Shown in pieces: positions 25,894 through 34,876 of a DNA stretch of 64,000 nt. Positions within the stretch are counted from its first letter, which is position 1. Every line of letters starts with the position of its first letter. Made by a program: the position numbers and the translations under genes. Origin of the DNA: Chromobacterium sinusclupearum (GTDB taxonomy: Bacteria; Pseudomonadota; Gammaproteobacteria; Burkholderiales; Chromobacteriaceae); the NCBI RefSeq assembly GCF_002902845.1, contig NZ_PPTF01000019.1, positions 124,001-188,000 of the forward strand, written 5' to 3'. The notes under the pieces were generated by a model that was given only the letters and a program-made list of their open reading frames with translations, had not been told where the DNA came from and did not search any database.

Positions 25894-26999
25894 CATATAC
25901 GACACAGTGCCCAAACTGCCAGACCCGTTTCAAGGTCAACGACGTCCAGCTGGCCGCCGCCGACGGACTGGTTCGCTGCGGGCGCTGTTCGCATGTCTTC
26001 AAGGCGCCGGATCATTTTGTCATCACGCAGCCGGCGCCCGCGCCGGTTGCGCCTCCCCCGCTGATTACCACGCCGCCGCCAGCCATCACGTCGACCGCCG
26101 CGCCCGAGCGCGACCCGATGGACGACTTCGAGCTGGAGGTGCCGGACTTCGACCCGCACGCCAACGCCGCCGAACTCTCCTCGCCGATAGCAGCGGCGCC
26201 GCAGTACGACCTTCCTGCCGAGCACGCCGCGCAGCCGGCCGAGCCGCCGGCGGAAGAAGTCGAAGCCTTCCAGCGCGCGCTGGCCGAGGCCATGCAGAAC
26301 CGCAACATCACGGCGCCGATAGGCAATCCCTTCAATGAGCCGGCCCCCGGCCCGGCCATCGCCGCGGAACCGGAAGTATTTGGCAGCCGCCGCCGCGCCG
26401 AGACGCCGCCGGAACCGGAGCCGATCAAGCCCGCGGCCCGTATCGAGCCGGAGGAGCCGCTGTTCACCGACGCCGATGCCGAGGAGGAAGACGAGGCCCG
26501 CAAGCAAAAGCCCGCCGCGCCCTGGCTCAACGGCTTGCTTGCGGCATTCGCCTTGCTGGGATTGCTGTTTCTGGCCGCGCAGCTGGTCTACATCAATCGC
26601 ACCCGCATCGCCGCCGAGGCGCCGGAAGCCCGTCCCGCGCTGGAACAGCTGTGCAAGTCCATGGGCTGCGACGTGCCCTGGCCGACCGACATCGCGCTGA
26701 TCCGCACCGAATGGTCGGAACTGGCCTTCGTGCCGGACTACCCCAATCTGATCCAGCTGTCCGCCACGCTGAAGAACCACGCCCAGTACGCCCAGGCTTA
26801 CCCGATGCTGGAAGTGACGCTGAAGGACAGCGACGACCAGGTGCTGATCCGCAAGGTATTCACGCCCAAGGAATACCTGAAGCCGGACGACCTCAAGCTG
26901 GGGCGCTTCAATGGCAACAGCGAAGTCAAAGTCACCATGCGGCTGGACGCCGGCAAGGTGCACGCCATGGGTTACAGCCTGTATTGGTTCTACCCCTAA
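25890..26999 (+). CDS. Zinc-ribbon membrane protein with DUF3426 domain
   Basis: The protein has 369 residues. The MJ0042-type zinc ribbon TQCPNCQTRFKV, then GLVRCGRCSHVFKAP, is at residues 4-40. A long proline- and acid-rich linker (about 45-205) leads to one membrane helix (WLNGLLAAFALLGLLFLAAQ, about 211-231). The periplasmic DUF3426 domain fills the rest (CKSMGCDVPWPTDI, LIQLSATLKNHAQYAQAYPM). The function is unknown; domain layout suggests a sensor or regulator. The four-base overlap with prmA implies coupled translation. Confidence 0.85.
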   Translation: MTYTTQCPNCQTRFKVNDVQLAAADGLVRCGRCSHVFKAPDHFVITQPAPAPVAPPPLITTPPPAITSTAAPERDPMDDFELEVPDFDPHANAAELSSPIAAAPQYDLPAEHAAQPAEPPAEEVEAFQRALAEAMQNRNITAPIGNPFNEPAPGPAIAAEPEVFGSRRRAETPPEPEPIKPAARIEPEEPLFTDADAEEEDEARKQKPAAPWLNGLLAAFALLGLLFLAAQLVYINRTRIAAEAPEARPALEQLCKSMGCDVPWPTDIALIRTEWSELAFVPDYPNLIQLSATLKNHAQYAQAYPMLEVTLKDSDDQVLIRKVFTPKEYLKPDDLKLGRFNGNSEVKVTMRLDAGKVHAMGYSLYWFYP

Positions 27000-27036
27000 G
27001 CCACGACTTCGCGCCTGATCTCATCGCTAGCCCGTC

Positions 27037-27069
27037 GGCGGAACGCCCGCCATGCGGGCTTCCGCCCTA
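27037..27069 (-). repeat. REP-like hairpin, copy c, overlapping the LysR gene stop codon
   Basis: On the minus strand TAGGGCGGAAGCCCGCATGG, then CGGGCGTTCCGCC. The leading TAG is the stop codon of the LysR gene. It is a diverged member of the family at 17135 and 17296. It also lies in the convergent gap after the DUF3426 gene. Confidence 0.7.
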
Positions 27070-27951
27070 GCGGAAAAACTCTTCCAGATACTCGACAAAC
27101 ACCCTGACCTTGCCCGGCACATGCCGCCGCACCGGATACACCACGGACAGATCCAGGCAGTGCCAATCGTACTCCTGCAGCACCGGCACCAGGCTGCCAT
27201 CGGCCAGCGCTTTCTCCAGCAGAAAACGCGGCTGCAAGACGATGCCCATGCCGTGCACCGCGGCGTCGGTCAATACGTCGCCGTTATTGGCCCGCAGCGC
27301 CCCCTTCACTCTCACCTTGTCCTGGCTGCCGTCGGGCCCGCGGTAATCCCAGATGTTGGGCTGAGCGGTCAAGGCGTACAGCAGGCACTGATGCTCGGCC
27401 AGCTCAGCCGGGTGGCGCGGCGTGCCGTGGCGCGCCAGGTAGTCCGGCGATGCCGCCACCAGGTCGCGGATCTGCGCCAAGCGCCTGGCCACCAGGGTGG
27501 AGTCGGTCAGATTGGATACCCGCAGCGCCAGATCGAAGCCTTCCTCCACCAGATCCACCCGCCGGTCGTTCAGGTTCAGCTCCACTTCGATGCGCGGATG
27601 GCGCTGATGGAAGCCGCCGATGATGGCGCCGAGGTAGCGCATGCCGAACGATACCGGCGCCGACAGCCGCAAGCGTCCCACCGGCTCGCTGGCGCCGTGC
27701 GACAGCCGCGCGTCCAGTTCATCCAGCTCCGCCAGCAGGCTGCCCGCCTGCGCCAGATAGGTCTCGCCGGCTTCGGTCAGCGACAGCTTGCGCGTGGTGC
27801 GATGCATCAGCCGCGCGCCCAAGCGGTTTTCCAGCGCCGCCACCAGCTTGGTCACCATCGCCCGCGACAACTCCAGCCGCTCCGCCGCGGCGACAAAGCT
27901 GCCCAGTTCCGCCACGGCGACGAAGGCGCGTATTTCCGAAAAACGGTCCAT
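27067..27951 (-). CDS. LysR-family transcriptional regulator
   Basis: The protein has 294 residues. An N-terminal winged helix-turn-helix (MDRFSEIRAFVAVAELGSFV, then LELSRAMVTKLVAALENRLG) precedes a periplasmic-binding-like effector domain (GRLRLSAPVSFGMRYLGAII). It belongs to the CrgA/DmlR-like branch by pattern. It is divergent from the DoxX gene, with a TTCAATA-N10-TATTGAA palindrome between them, so control of doxX and itself is likely. The effector is unknown. Confidence 0.9.
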   Translation of the reverse strand: MDRFSEIRAFVAVAELGSFVAAAERLELSRAMVTKLVAALENRLGARLMHRTTRKLSLTEAGETYLAQAGSLLAELDELDARLSHGASEPVGRLRLSAPVSFGMRYLGAIIGGFHQRHPRIEVELNLNDRRVDLVEEGFDLALRVSNLTDSTLVARRLAQIRDLVAASPDYLARHGTPRHPAELAEHQCLLYALTAQPNIWDYRGPDGSQDKVRVKGALRANNGDVLTDAAVHGMGIVLQPRFLLEKALADGSLVPVLQEYDWHCLDLSVVYPVRRHVPGKVRVFVEYLEEFFR

Positions 27952-27977
27952 ATAGTTTCTTATTGGTAAATAATAAT

Positions 27978-28001
27978 TTCAATAGAACGATATTTATTGA
28001 A
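27978..28001. promoter_or_regulatory. Likely LysR-type operator in the LysR/DoxX divergent region
   Basis: TTCAATA (27978-27984) and TATTGAA (27995-28001) form a perfect inverted repeat. The spacing contains the T-N11-A core usual for LysR sites, and the whole region is AT-rich between two divergent starts. Confidence 0.6.
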
Positions 28002-28053
28002 TATAAGGCCGATGGTCAAATAGCGCCATCCCCATTCTTCAGGAACAAACACC

Positions 28054-28446
28054 ATGAACCGTCTGCAAAATCCCTACCTCGCCACGCTGTTGCTGCGCGT
28101 GGCGCTGGGTCTGATGTATCTGTCGCACGGCGCATTGAAACTTTTCGTCTTTGGTCCGGCCGGCACCGCCGGCTACTTCGCCAGCCTGGGTTTGCCCGGC
28201 TTCTTTGGCTATATCGCCATCCTGGTGGAAATCGGCGGCGGCCTGCTGCTGCTGGCCGGCATCCAGGCGCGCTGGGTGGCGCTGCTGCTGATTCCGCAGC
28301 TTCTGGGCGCCATCGTGCTGGTTCATGCCGCCAATGGCTGGATGTTCGCCAATGCCGGCGGCGGCTGGGAATATCCGGCCTTCCTGATCGCCGCATCGCT
28401 GGCGCTGTTCCTGCAAGGCGATGCCAAGCGCGCCCGCGCCGCCTGA
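28054..28446 (+). CDS. DoxX family membrane protein
   Basis: The protein has 130 residues with four hydrophobic helices. The family pattern LLLRVALGLMYLSHGALKLF, then AGYFASLGLPGFFGYIAILV and GGLLLLAGIQARWVALLLIP, is clear. DoxX-like proteins are linked to redox or oxidative-stress membrane complexes, but the role here is not known. The first of two MITE-like repeats begins at its stop codon. Confidence 0.88.
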   Translation: MNRLQNPYLATLLLRVALGLMYLSHGALKLFVFGPAGTAGYFASLGLPGFFGYIAILVEIGGGLLLLAGIQARWVALLLIPQLLGAIVLVHAANGWMFANAGGGWEYPAFLIAASLALFLQGDAKRARAA

Positions 28447-28558
28447 GACCCGCTAATCAAACCCTTGATCCTGCGTTGCGCCTCCTTGCCGTACTCAAGT
28501 ACTGTCTGCGTCGGCGCGCCTTGGCTCAGGTTCTCTAACGAGGTTTTGTGAGCGGCTC
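28445..28558 (+). repeat. MITE-like dispersed repeat, copy 1
   Basis: It shares a core with the element at 35803-35905 (reverse strand): CTGCGTTGCGCCTCCTTGCC, GTACT, CTGCGTCGGCGCGCCTTGG and GAGGTTTTG. The right end GCGGCTC matches the other copy. The left end is degenerate. It carries an extra CAAGTAC-type insertion in its centre. Confidence 0.75.
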
Positions 28559-28785
28559 TAAATGCCCTTTCATCCGGCCCTCCCGGGCCGGATGCCGCCT
28601 TTCTCCGTTTTAGAGTTGCATTACAAAAATGCAACAACCGCCCCGCCGCCCTTCCCGCCGCTAATTCCAGCGCAATCAAGCTACAATAACGGGCTTGCCC
28701 AGCTATGGTGCAACGCAGCACTTAATTCGAACAATTCAGACTTGCACATTTTCTTGATTGCCATCAAGCTGCTGCGTAATTTGCG

Positions 28786-28800
28786 TGTAGTTTAACTACA
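28786..28800. promoter_or_regulatory. HexR-like operator before the PTS operon
   Basis: TGTAGTTTAACTACA is a perfect 15-base palindrome that fits the HexR consensus TGTARTwwwAYTACA. HexR is the RpiR-family repressor of central sugar metabolism relieved by KDPG. The site lies 199 bases before the IIA-HPr-EI gene. Confidence 0.55.
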
Positions 28801-28857
28801 AACCTTGGCAAGATATAACGCAACCCAGTCGTCGATGTCTGCAGATGGCGACCTGTA

Positions 28858-28863
28858 TATAAT
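28858..28863 (+). promoter_or_regulatory. Possible -10 element of the PTS operon
   Basis: A perfect TATAAT lies 72 bases downstream of the HexR-like operator start. The matching -35 is weak, as expected if an activator is needed. The promoter call is tentative. Confidence 0.35.
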
Positions 28864-28998
28864 CGCCGAAAGCCAGTCAGGACAAGCCAAGCCGTCAAGA
28901 GGCGCAGAAATGGCCCTTGAGCTGGCGCAAACAAGAACCGGTTTGATTGACGCTCGTAATAAAACGACTGGAATTATCCACGAATTGAGGAGTTTCTC

Positions 28999-31512
28999 AT
29001 GGGCACCTCCGCACCAAGACTAGACATCCTGGCCCCCCTCTCTGGATGGCTGGTCCCCTTGGACAGCGTTCCGGACCCGGTATTCGCCGGCAAAATGGTC
29101 GGCGACGGCATCTCGCTTGACCCCACCTCCGGCAGCCTGCTGGCGCCGGTCGGCGGCGTGGTCAGCAACCTGCATCCGGCCCATCACGCCCTCACCATCA
29201 CCACTGCGGAAGGCGTGGAAGTCATGGTGCACGTGGGCATCGATACCGTGATGCTGAAGGGCGAAGGCTTCTTCCCGCTGATCGAACAAGGCCAGCAAGT
29301 CAGCGCCGGCCAGCCGGTCATCGACTTCGATCTGGACCTGGTGGGACGCAAGGCCGCCAGCCTGTTGACGCAGATCATCATCACCAACGGCGAGACCGTG
29401 GCCCGCATGCAGCCGGCCACCGGCATGGTGGATGCCGGCAAGAACGTGGTGCTGTCGCTGCAGCTGGCCAACGGCAAGGATGTGCTGCAAGCCGTCGTCG
29501 GCGAGCCGCAACTGTCCGCCGACATCACCATCGGCAACCCGGCCGGCCTGCATGCTCGTCCGGCCGCCGTGTTCGCCAGCAAGGCCAAGAGCTTCGGCTC
29601 CGACATCCAGCTGCTCCTGGATGGCAATGAAGCCAATGCCAAGTCGGTGGTCGCCATCATGGGCCTCTCCACCAAGTTCGGCGACAAGGTGCGCATCCGC
29701 GCCCAAGGCGACGATGCCGCCGCCGCCATCGCGGAACTGACCCAACTGCTGAATGACCGCTGCGGCGAGAAAGCCGACGAGGCGCCGCTTGCGCCGGCTG
29801 CCGCTCCGGCCTCGGCCCAGCAACAGGACAGCGATACCCAGCTGGCTGGCGTGGGCGCTTCGCCCGGCATCGCCATCGGCCGCATCGTCCATCACCGCCT
29901 GCAGGAATTCGACGTGCCGGAACAGGGCAAGGGCGCCAATGTGGAACAGCAGGCCTTCGCCCGCGCCACCGAGGAAGCCGCCGCCCAGCTGGATCTGGTC
30001 AAGGCGCAGCTGACCGACCCGGCCAAGCAGGCCATCCTGTCCATGCACCAGGAGCTGCTGCAAGACCCGGACCTGCTGGCGCAAACCTATACCGGCCTGG
30101 CCGACGGCAAGTCCGCCGCCTGGTCCTGGCGCGCCGCCTTCAGCGCCTACTCCGCCCGCCTGGAAGCGCAGGACAACGCCCTGCTGCGCGAACGCGCCAA
30201 CGACATCCGCGACGTGGGCCGCCGCGTGCTGGCCCTGCTGGCCGGCGTGAAGCAGGCCTCTCTGGAACTGCCAGCCGGCTCCATCCTGATCGCCGAAGAC
30301 CTGGCCCCGTCCGACACCGCCTCGCTGGATCCGTCCAAGGTGATGGGCTTCTGTACCCGCACCGGCGGCGCCACCAGCCACGTGGCCATCCTGGCGCGTT
30401 CGCTGGGCATCCCGGCGATCTGCGGCATCTCGCAGTCCGCGCTGAAGCTGCCGGAAGGCCTGCAAGTGATTCTGAACGGCAATGAAGGCACGCTGGCCAT
30501 CGCCCCGACGGCTGAAGACCTGGCCGCCGCCGAGCAGGAAATCGCCCGCCTGGCCGAACGCCGCGCGTCCGAAGCCAAGAGCTCCATGCAGCCGGCCGCC
30601 ACAAGCGACGGCGTGCGCATCGACGTGGTGGCCAATATCCGCAACGCCGCCGACGCGCGCGAAGCGGTGGCCAAGGGCGCCGAAGGCGTGGGCCTCTTGC
30701 GCTCGGAATTCCTGTTCGACAACCGCGACACCGCGCCGACCGAACAGGAACAGGCGGCAGAATATTGCGCCGTGGCCGAAGCGCTGGGCAAGGACCGCCC
30801 GCTGGTGGTGCGCACGCTGGACGTGGGCGGCGACAAGCCCCTGTCCTATCTGCCGCTGCCCAAGGAAGACAACCCCTTCCTGGGCCTGCGCGGCATCCGC
30901 GTCAGCCTGGACCGTCCTGACCTGTTGCGCACCCAGCTGCGCGCCATTCTGCAGGCCGCGCCGCTGACCAAGCTGCACATCATGTTCCCGATGGTGGCCT
31001 CGCTGGAAGAGCTGCGCGCCGCCAAGGCCATTCTGGCTGAGGAACAGGCCGCCGCCGGCGTCACCGACGTCAAGGTCGGCATCATGGTGGAAGTGCCGTC
31101 GGCTGCCGTGCTGGCCGCTCGCTTCGCGCCGGAGGTCGACTTCTTCTCCATCGGCACCAACGACCTGACCCAGTACGTGCTGGCGATGGACCGCGGCCAC
31201 CCGCAACTGGCCAAGCAGGCCGACGCGCTGCACCCGGCGGTGCTGGCGATGATCGCGCTGACCTGCGAAGGCGCGCGCGCCCACGGCAAGTGGGTGGGCG
31301 TATGCGGCGGCTTGGCCTCGGACGAACGCGCCGCGCCGCTGCTGGTGGGCATAGGCGTGACCGAACTGTCCGCCAGCACCCCGGCCGTGGCCTCGGTCAA
31401 AGCCACGCTGTCGCGCTGGAGCCTGGACGAGTGCCAGCAACTGGCCAAGGATGTGTTGGCGCTGTCCACCGCGACCGACGTCCGCCACTACCTGAATCAA
31501 CACGCTCGTTAA
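28999..31512 (+). CDS. Fused PTS IIA(Glc-type)-HPr-Enzyme I phosphotransfer protein
   Basis: The protein has 837 residues in three domains. IIA (about 1-155) has the phospho-His in VEVMVHVGIDTV (His78). HPr (about 172-258) has His185 in GLHARPAAVFAS. Enzyme I (about 285-835) has His461 in GGATSHVAILARSLGIPAIC and the PEP site GVGLLRSEFLF and SIGTNDLTQYVLAMDRG. It takes phosphate from PEP and passes it through all three His to the IIB of the next gene. The same architecture occurs in the GlcNAc system (NagF) of Pseudomonas and relatives. GAGGAG sits before the ATG at 28999. Confidence 0.93.
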   Translation: MGTSAPRLDILAPLSGWLVPLDSVPDPVFAGKMVGDGISLDPTSGSLLAPVGGVVSNLHPAHHALTITTAEGVEVMVHVGIDTVMLKGEGFFPLIEQGQQVSAGQPVIDFDLDLVGRKAASLLTQIIITNGETVARMQPATGMVDAGKNVVLSLQLANGKDVLQAVVGEPQLSADITIGNPAGLHARPAAVFASKAKSFGSDIQLLLDGNEANAKSVVAIMGLSTKFGDKVRIRAQGDDAAAAIAELTQLLNDRCGEKADEAPLAPAAAPASAQQQDSDTQLAGVGASPGIAIGRIVHHRLQEFDVPEQGKGANVEQQAFARATEEAAAQLDLVKAQLTDPAKQAILSMHQELLQDPDLLAQTYTGLADGKSAAWSWRAAFSAYSARLEAQDNALLRERANDIRDVGRRVLALLAGVKQASLELPAGSILIAEDLAPSDTASLDPSKVMGFCTRTGGATSHVAILARSLGIPAICGISQSALKLPEGLQVILNGNEGTLAIAPTAEDLAAAEQEIARLAERRASEAKSSMQPAATSDGVRIDVVANIRNAADAREAVAKGAEGVGLLRSEFLFDNRDTAPTEQEQAAEYCAVAEALGKDRPLVVRTLDVGGDKPLSYLPLPKEDNPFLGLRGIRVSLDRPDLLRTQLRAILQAAPLTKLHIMFPMVASLEELRAAKAILAEEQAAAGVTDVKVGIMVEVPSAAVLAARFAPEVDFFSIGTNDLTQYVLAMDRGHPQLAKQADALHPAVLAMIALTCEGARAHGKWVGVCGGLASDERAAPLLVGIGVTELSASTPAVASVKATLSRWSLDECQQLAKDVLALSTATDVRHYLNQHAR

Positions 31513-31542
31513 TCGGATAAGCGCCGACGCGGCGGGAGCTGC

Positions 31543-31590
31543 GGCGCCGGATGGGGAGACCGCCAGGGCAACCTGGCGCCGTCCGGCGCC
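31543..31590 (+). other. Intercistronic two-stem hairpin
   Basis: GGCGCCGGA pairs with TCCGGCGCC, and inside it CGCCAGG pairs with CCTGGCG across GCAA. There is no T-run. It lies between the phosphotransfer gene and the IIBC gene and may stabilise one cistron. Confidence 0.5.
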
Positions 31591-31686
31591 ACCTAGCGCA
31601 GCGTCCAGCCACGGCGGTGCTTTATAGAGGGGACGGCCTCACAGCCGCTCGACATTCCATAAGCATGTCAAAGCAGGATAATAATC

Positions 31687-33453
31687 ATGTTTAGTCAATC
31701 GTTCGCTTTTCTGCAGAAGATAGGCAAGGCGCTGATGCTTCCAGTAGCGGTGCTGCCTGTCGCGGGCCTGCTGCTCGGCATCGGCGCCACCGACTTCCAC
31801 ACCCAGAACGCCATCGCTCTGGCGATCCTGTCGCTGATGAAGCACTCCGGCGATGTGATCTTCGGCAACCTGCCGCTGATCTTCGCCGTCGGCGTGGCGC
31901 TCGGCTTCACGGAAAACGATGGCGTGGCCGCCATCGCCGCGGTGATCGGCCATCTGGTCACCACCGTCACCCTGGGCGTGATGGCCGGCATCATGGGTGT
32001 GGAAACCGCCACCATCATGGGCCTGCCGTCGATTCAGACCGGCGTGTTCGGCGGCATTCTGGCCGGCGGTCTGGCAGCCTATATGTTCAACCGCTTCTAC
32101 CGGATCAATTTGCCCGAATACCTGGGCTTCTTCGCCGGCAAGCGTTTTGTTCCGATCATCACCGCCATCGGCGCCATCGGCCTGGGCGTGATCCTGTCCT
32201 TCATCTGGCCGCCGATCGGCAACGGCATCAAGGCGTTCTCGCAATGGGCCGCCGTCAGCGACCCGCGCACCGCCGCCACGGTGTACGGCTTCGTCGAGCG
32301 TCTGCTGATCCCGTTCGGTCTGCACCACATCTGGAACGTGCCGTTCTTCTTTGAAATCGGCGCCTTCCCCGACCCGGTGACCGGCAAGGTCATCCACGGC
32401 GACATCGCCCGCTTCTTTGCCGGCGACCCGACCGCGGGCATCCTGTCCGGCGCCTTCCTGTTCAAGATGTTCGGCCTGCCGGCCGCCGCCATCGCCATCT
32501 GGCACTCGGCCAAGCCGGAAAACCGCGTCAAGGTGGGCGGCATCATGATCTCCGCCGCGCTGACCTCGTTCCTGACCGGCATCACCGAGCCGATCGAGTT
32601 CTCCTTCCTGTTCGTGGCGCCGATCCTGTACGTGATCCACGCCGTGCTGGCCGCTTCCACCCAGTTCGTGGCCAACACCCTGGACATGCACATGGGCTTC
32701 ACCTTCTCGCAGGGCGGCATCGACTTCCTGATGTTCAACCTGATCGGCGACAAGGCCAAGCACGCCTGGTACGTGTTCATCCTGGGCCCGATCTACGCCG
32801 TGGTGTACTACAGCGTGTTCCGCTTCGTCATCACCAAGTTCAACCTGAAGACCCCGGGCCGCGAAGATGAAACCCTGGAAAGCGCTGGCGCAGTCAGCGA
32901 AGACCAGCGCGCTCGCGAACTGGTGCTGGCCTTCGGCGGCCGCTCCAACATCCGCGGCCTGGACGCCTGCATCACCCGTCTGCGCGTGGCCGTGGCTGAA
33001 ATCGCCAAAGTGGATCAAGCCAAGCTGAAAGCCATGGGCGCCTCCGGCGTGGTGGTGGTGGGCAATGGCGTGCAAGCCATCTTCGGACCCAAATCGGAAA
33101 ACCTGAAAACCGATATGGACATCTATCTGCGCAGCGCCGGCAGCGATGCCGAACTGTCTTCCGCTCCGGCAGCCTCCGCGCCGGCGCCGGCAGCCGCTCC
33201 CGCGGCCGCCCCGGCTGCGGCCAAGGCCGATGTCGCCGCGCTGAAGCAGGCCCTGGGCGGCAACGCCAACCTGGGCAAGGTAGAGGCCATCGCCCATACC
33301 CGCCTGCGCGTGGAACTGAAGGATGCCAGCCGCTTCAACGAAGCCGCTGCCCGCGCCGCCGGCGTGAGCGCGGTGACGCAAGTGTCTCCGGGCACGCTGC
33401 ACCTGATCGTAGGCGATCAGGCCGCCGCCCTCGCCGCGGCGCTGCAAGCCTGA
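31687..33453 (+). CDS. nagE: PTS IICB transporter, N-acetylglucosamine type, with a second IIB-like domain
   Basis: The protein has 588 residues. An N-terminal IIC domain (about 1-390; [54 protein letters not shown]) forms the sugar channel. The IIB domain has the phospho-Cys in [11 protein letters not shown] (Cys428). After an Ala/Pro linker (about 487-512) a second IIB-like domain repeats the pattern, but its site reads [12 protein letters not shown], with His537 where Cys is expected. It is downstream of the IIA-HPr-EI gene, so phosphate comes from it. GlcNAc specificity is inferred from the family and fusion partner; glucose is possible. Confidence 0.87.
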   Translation: MFSQSFAFLQKIGKALMLPVAVLPVAGLLLGIGATDFHTQNAIALAILSLMKHSGDVIFGNLPLIFAVGVALGFTENDGVAAIAAVIGHLVTTVTLGVMAGIMGVETATIMGLPSIQTGVFGGILAGGLAAYMFNRFYRINLPEYLGFFAGKRFVPIITAIGAIGLGVILSFIWPPIGNGIKAFSQWAAVSDPRTAATVYGFVERLLIPFGLHHIWNVPFFFEIGAFPDPVTGKVIHGDIARFFAGDPTAGILSGAFLFKMFGLPAAAIAIWHSAKPENRVKVGGIMISAALTSFLTGITEPIEFSFLFVAPILYVIHAVLAASTQFVANTLDMHMGFTFSQGGIDFLMFNLIGDKAKHAWYVFILGPIYAVVYYSVFRFVITKFNLKTPGREDETLESAGAVSEDQRARELVLAFGGRSNIRGLDACITRLRVAVAEIAKVDQAKLKAMGASGVVVVGNGVQAIFGPKSENLKTDMDIYLRSAGSDAELSSAPAASAPAPAAAPAAAPAAAKADVAALKQALGGNANLGKVEAIAHTRLRVELKDASRFNEAAARAAGVSAVTQVSPGTLHLIVGDQAAALAAALQA

Positions 33454-33477
33454 TAGGCCCTGTCTCCGGCCCAAACA

Positions 33478-33510
33478 AAACGCCAGCGGCTCGCCGCTGG
33501 CGTTTTTCAT
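33478..33510 (+). terminator. Terminator between nagE and cfa
   Basis: AAACGCCAGCGG and CCGCTGGCGTTT form a perfect stem with a short loop, followed by TTTC. The minus strand gives AAACGCCAG...TTTTGTTTG, so it serves both convergent genes. Confidence 0.88.
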
Positions 33511-33523
33511 GACCCACCGCGCC

Positions 33524-34678
33524 TCAGCGCGCCACGCGCAGCCCGCCTTCAATCCCCTGCCGGCTGAACAGCACCTGCCACAGCTGGATGTCCCGCGCCC
33601 GGAACGCGCCGGCGCAGACATTCAGGTAATAGCAGAACATGCGGTAGAAACGCGGCGAATAATGGCCCGACAACTGCGGCCAGGCCTGCTGGAAACGCTG
33701 CAGCCAAGCCATCAGCGTCAGATCGTAATCGGCGCCGAAGTTGTGCCAGTCCTCCATCAGCCAATATTCCGAGCTGGCTTCGGCGATGTGGATGGCGGAT
33801 GGCAGGCAGCCGTTGGGAAAGATGTATTTCTCTATCCACGGGTCCACCCACATATCAGTCACCTTGGCGCCTATGGTATGCAGCAAGAACAGGCCATCCG
33901 GCTTCAGATTGCGGGCGATGGTTTCAAAGTAGGCGCGGTAGTTGCGCGGGCCGACGTGCTCGAACATGCCGACCGACGCGATGCGATCCGCCCGCAGCTG
34001 CAGATGGCGATAATCCTGCAGCAGGATTTCCACGTCCAGCCCGGCGCAGCGCTCTCGCGCCAGCCGCTGCTGCTGTTCGGAAATGGTGATGCCGGTCACG
34101 CGAACGCCATAATGACGCGCGGCGTATTCCGCCAGCCCGCCCCAGCCGCAACCGACATCCAGCAGATGCATGCCCGGCTGCAGGCCCAGCTTGTCGCAGA
34201 TCAGCTTGAGCTTGGCCTCCTGCGCCGCCTCCAGCGTGTCGGCGTCTTTCCAGTAGCCGCAGGAATATTGCATATAGGGGTCGAGCATGGCGGCAAACAA
34301 GTCGTTGCCCAAGTCATAGTGATGCTCGCCCACCCGGCGGGCGCGGCGCAAGGATTGATAATTGACCACTCTGGCCGCCAGCACGTACAGGATGTCGCGC
34401 CAACGGCGCGGCAGGCGATGCTCCAGACCGGCGCGCAACGTCCGCTGGAAGAAGATGTCCAGCCGCTCGCACTCCCACCAGCCATCCATATAGCTTTCGC
34501 CCAGCCCCAGCGAGCCCTGTTGCAGCACGCGCCGGTAAAACTGCGGATGTTTGACCTGGATATCGAACGGCCGGCTGCCGTTGACAGCGATGTCCGCCGC
34601 GGACAACAGCTCCTCGATCACCGCCTGCCCCGGTTGGCGAACGGCATTGCCCTCGTTTTCAAGACAAGATGAATTCAT
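33524..34678 (-). CDS. cfa: Cyclopropane-fatty-acyl-phospholipid synthase
   Basis: The protein has 384 residues (family about 382). It uses SAM to add a methylene bridge to unsaturated acyl chains in membrane phospholipids, usually in stationary phase or acid stress. The SAM site is LLDVGCGWGGLAEYAARHYG. Family blocks HYDLGNDLFAAMLDPYMQYS, SVGMFEHVGPRNY and the C-terminal FRMFCYYLN-type stretch are present. Start 34678 has GGGGGA six bases upstream; codons to 34702 are less likely. Confidence 0.95.
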   Translation of the reverse strand: MNSSCLENEGNAVRQPGQAVIEELLSAADIAVNGSRPFDIQVKHPQFYRRVLQQGSLGLGESYMDGWWECERLDIFFQRTLRAGLEHRLPRRWRDILYVLAARVVNYQSLRRARRVGEHHYDLGNDLFAAMLDPYMQYSCGYWKDADTLEAAQEAKLKLICDKLGLQPGMHLLDVGCGWGGLAEYAARHYGVRVTGITISEQQQRLARERCAGLDVEILLQDYRHLQLRADRIASVGMFEHVGPRNYRAYFETIARNLKPDGLFLLHTIGAKVTDMWVDPWIEKYIFPNGCLPSAIHIAEASSEYWLMEDWHNFGADYDLTLMAWLQRFQQAWPQLSGHYSPRFYRMFCYYLNVCAGAFRARDIQLWQVLFSRQGIEGGLRVAR

Positions 34679-34834
34679 GGCATCCCCCATGGCCTCAGCC
34701 ACACTGCACAGCGAACTCGATCGACAATCTTAAAATCAGTTTTGTTTTGGATGGAGACCCGCCAGCCCCAGGCCCGGCATGACGCCTTGACGCCGGCGGG
34801 CTGCGAAGTTTTCTCGGATGGTCTTAGCTTAGCG

Positions 34835-34864
34835 CGCTCCCGCGGCACTTGGCTAGCGGGAGCG
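34835..34864 (-). terminator. Hairpin after the HAD phosphatase gene
   Basis: CGCTCCCGC and GCGGGAGCG pair across a 12-base loop, 12 bases past the stop. There is no T-run, so it is weak evidence for termination. Confidence 0.4.
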
Positions 34865-34876
34865 AGAAGAGGCGAT

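Larger units (their letters stand above)
28559..28998. other. 440-base untranslated region before the PTS operon
   Basis: No supported gene is present. Moving toward the PTS start it holds two hairpins (28571-28594, CATCCGGCCC pairing with GGGCCGGATG; 28616-28637, GTTGCATT pairing with AATGCAAC), a HexR-like operator at 28786-28800, and a TATAAT at 28858-28863. The long leader suggests several regulatory inputs. Confidence 0.55.

Noticed and set aside
28562..28795. 77-codon frame upstream of the PTS operon
   Set aside because: It has no ribosome site and overlaps hairpins and the HexR-like operator region, so it reads as leader sequence.
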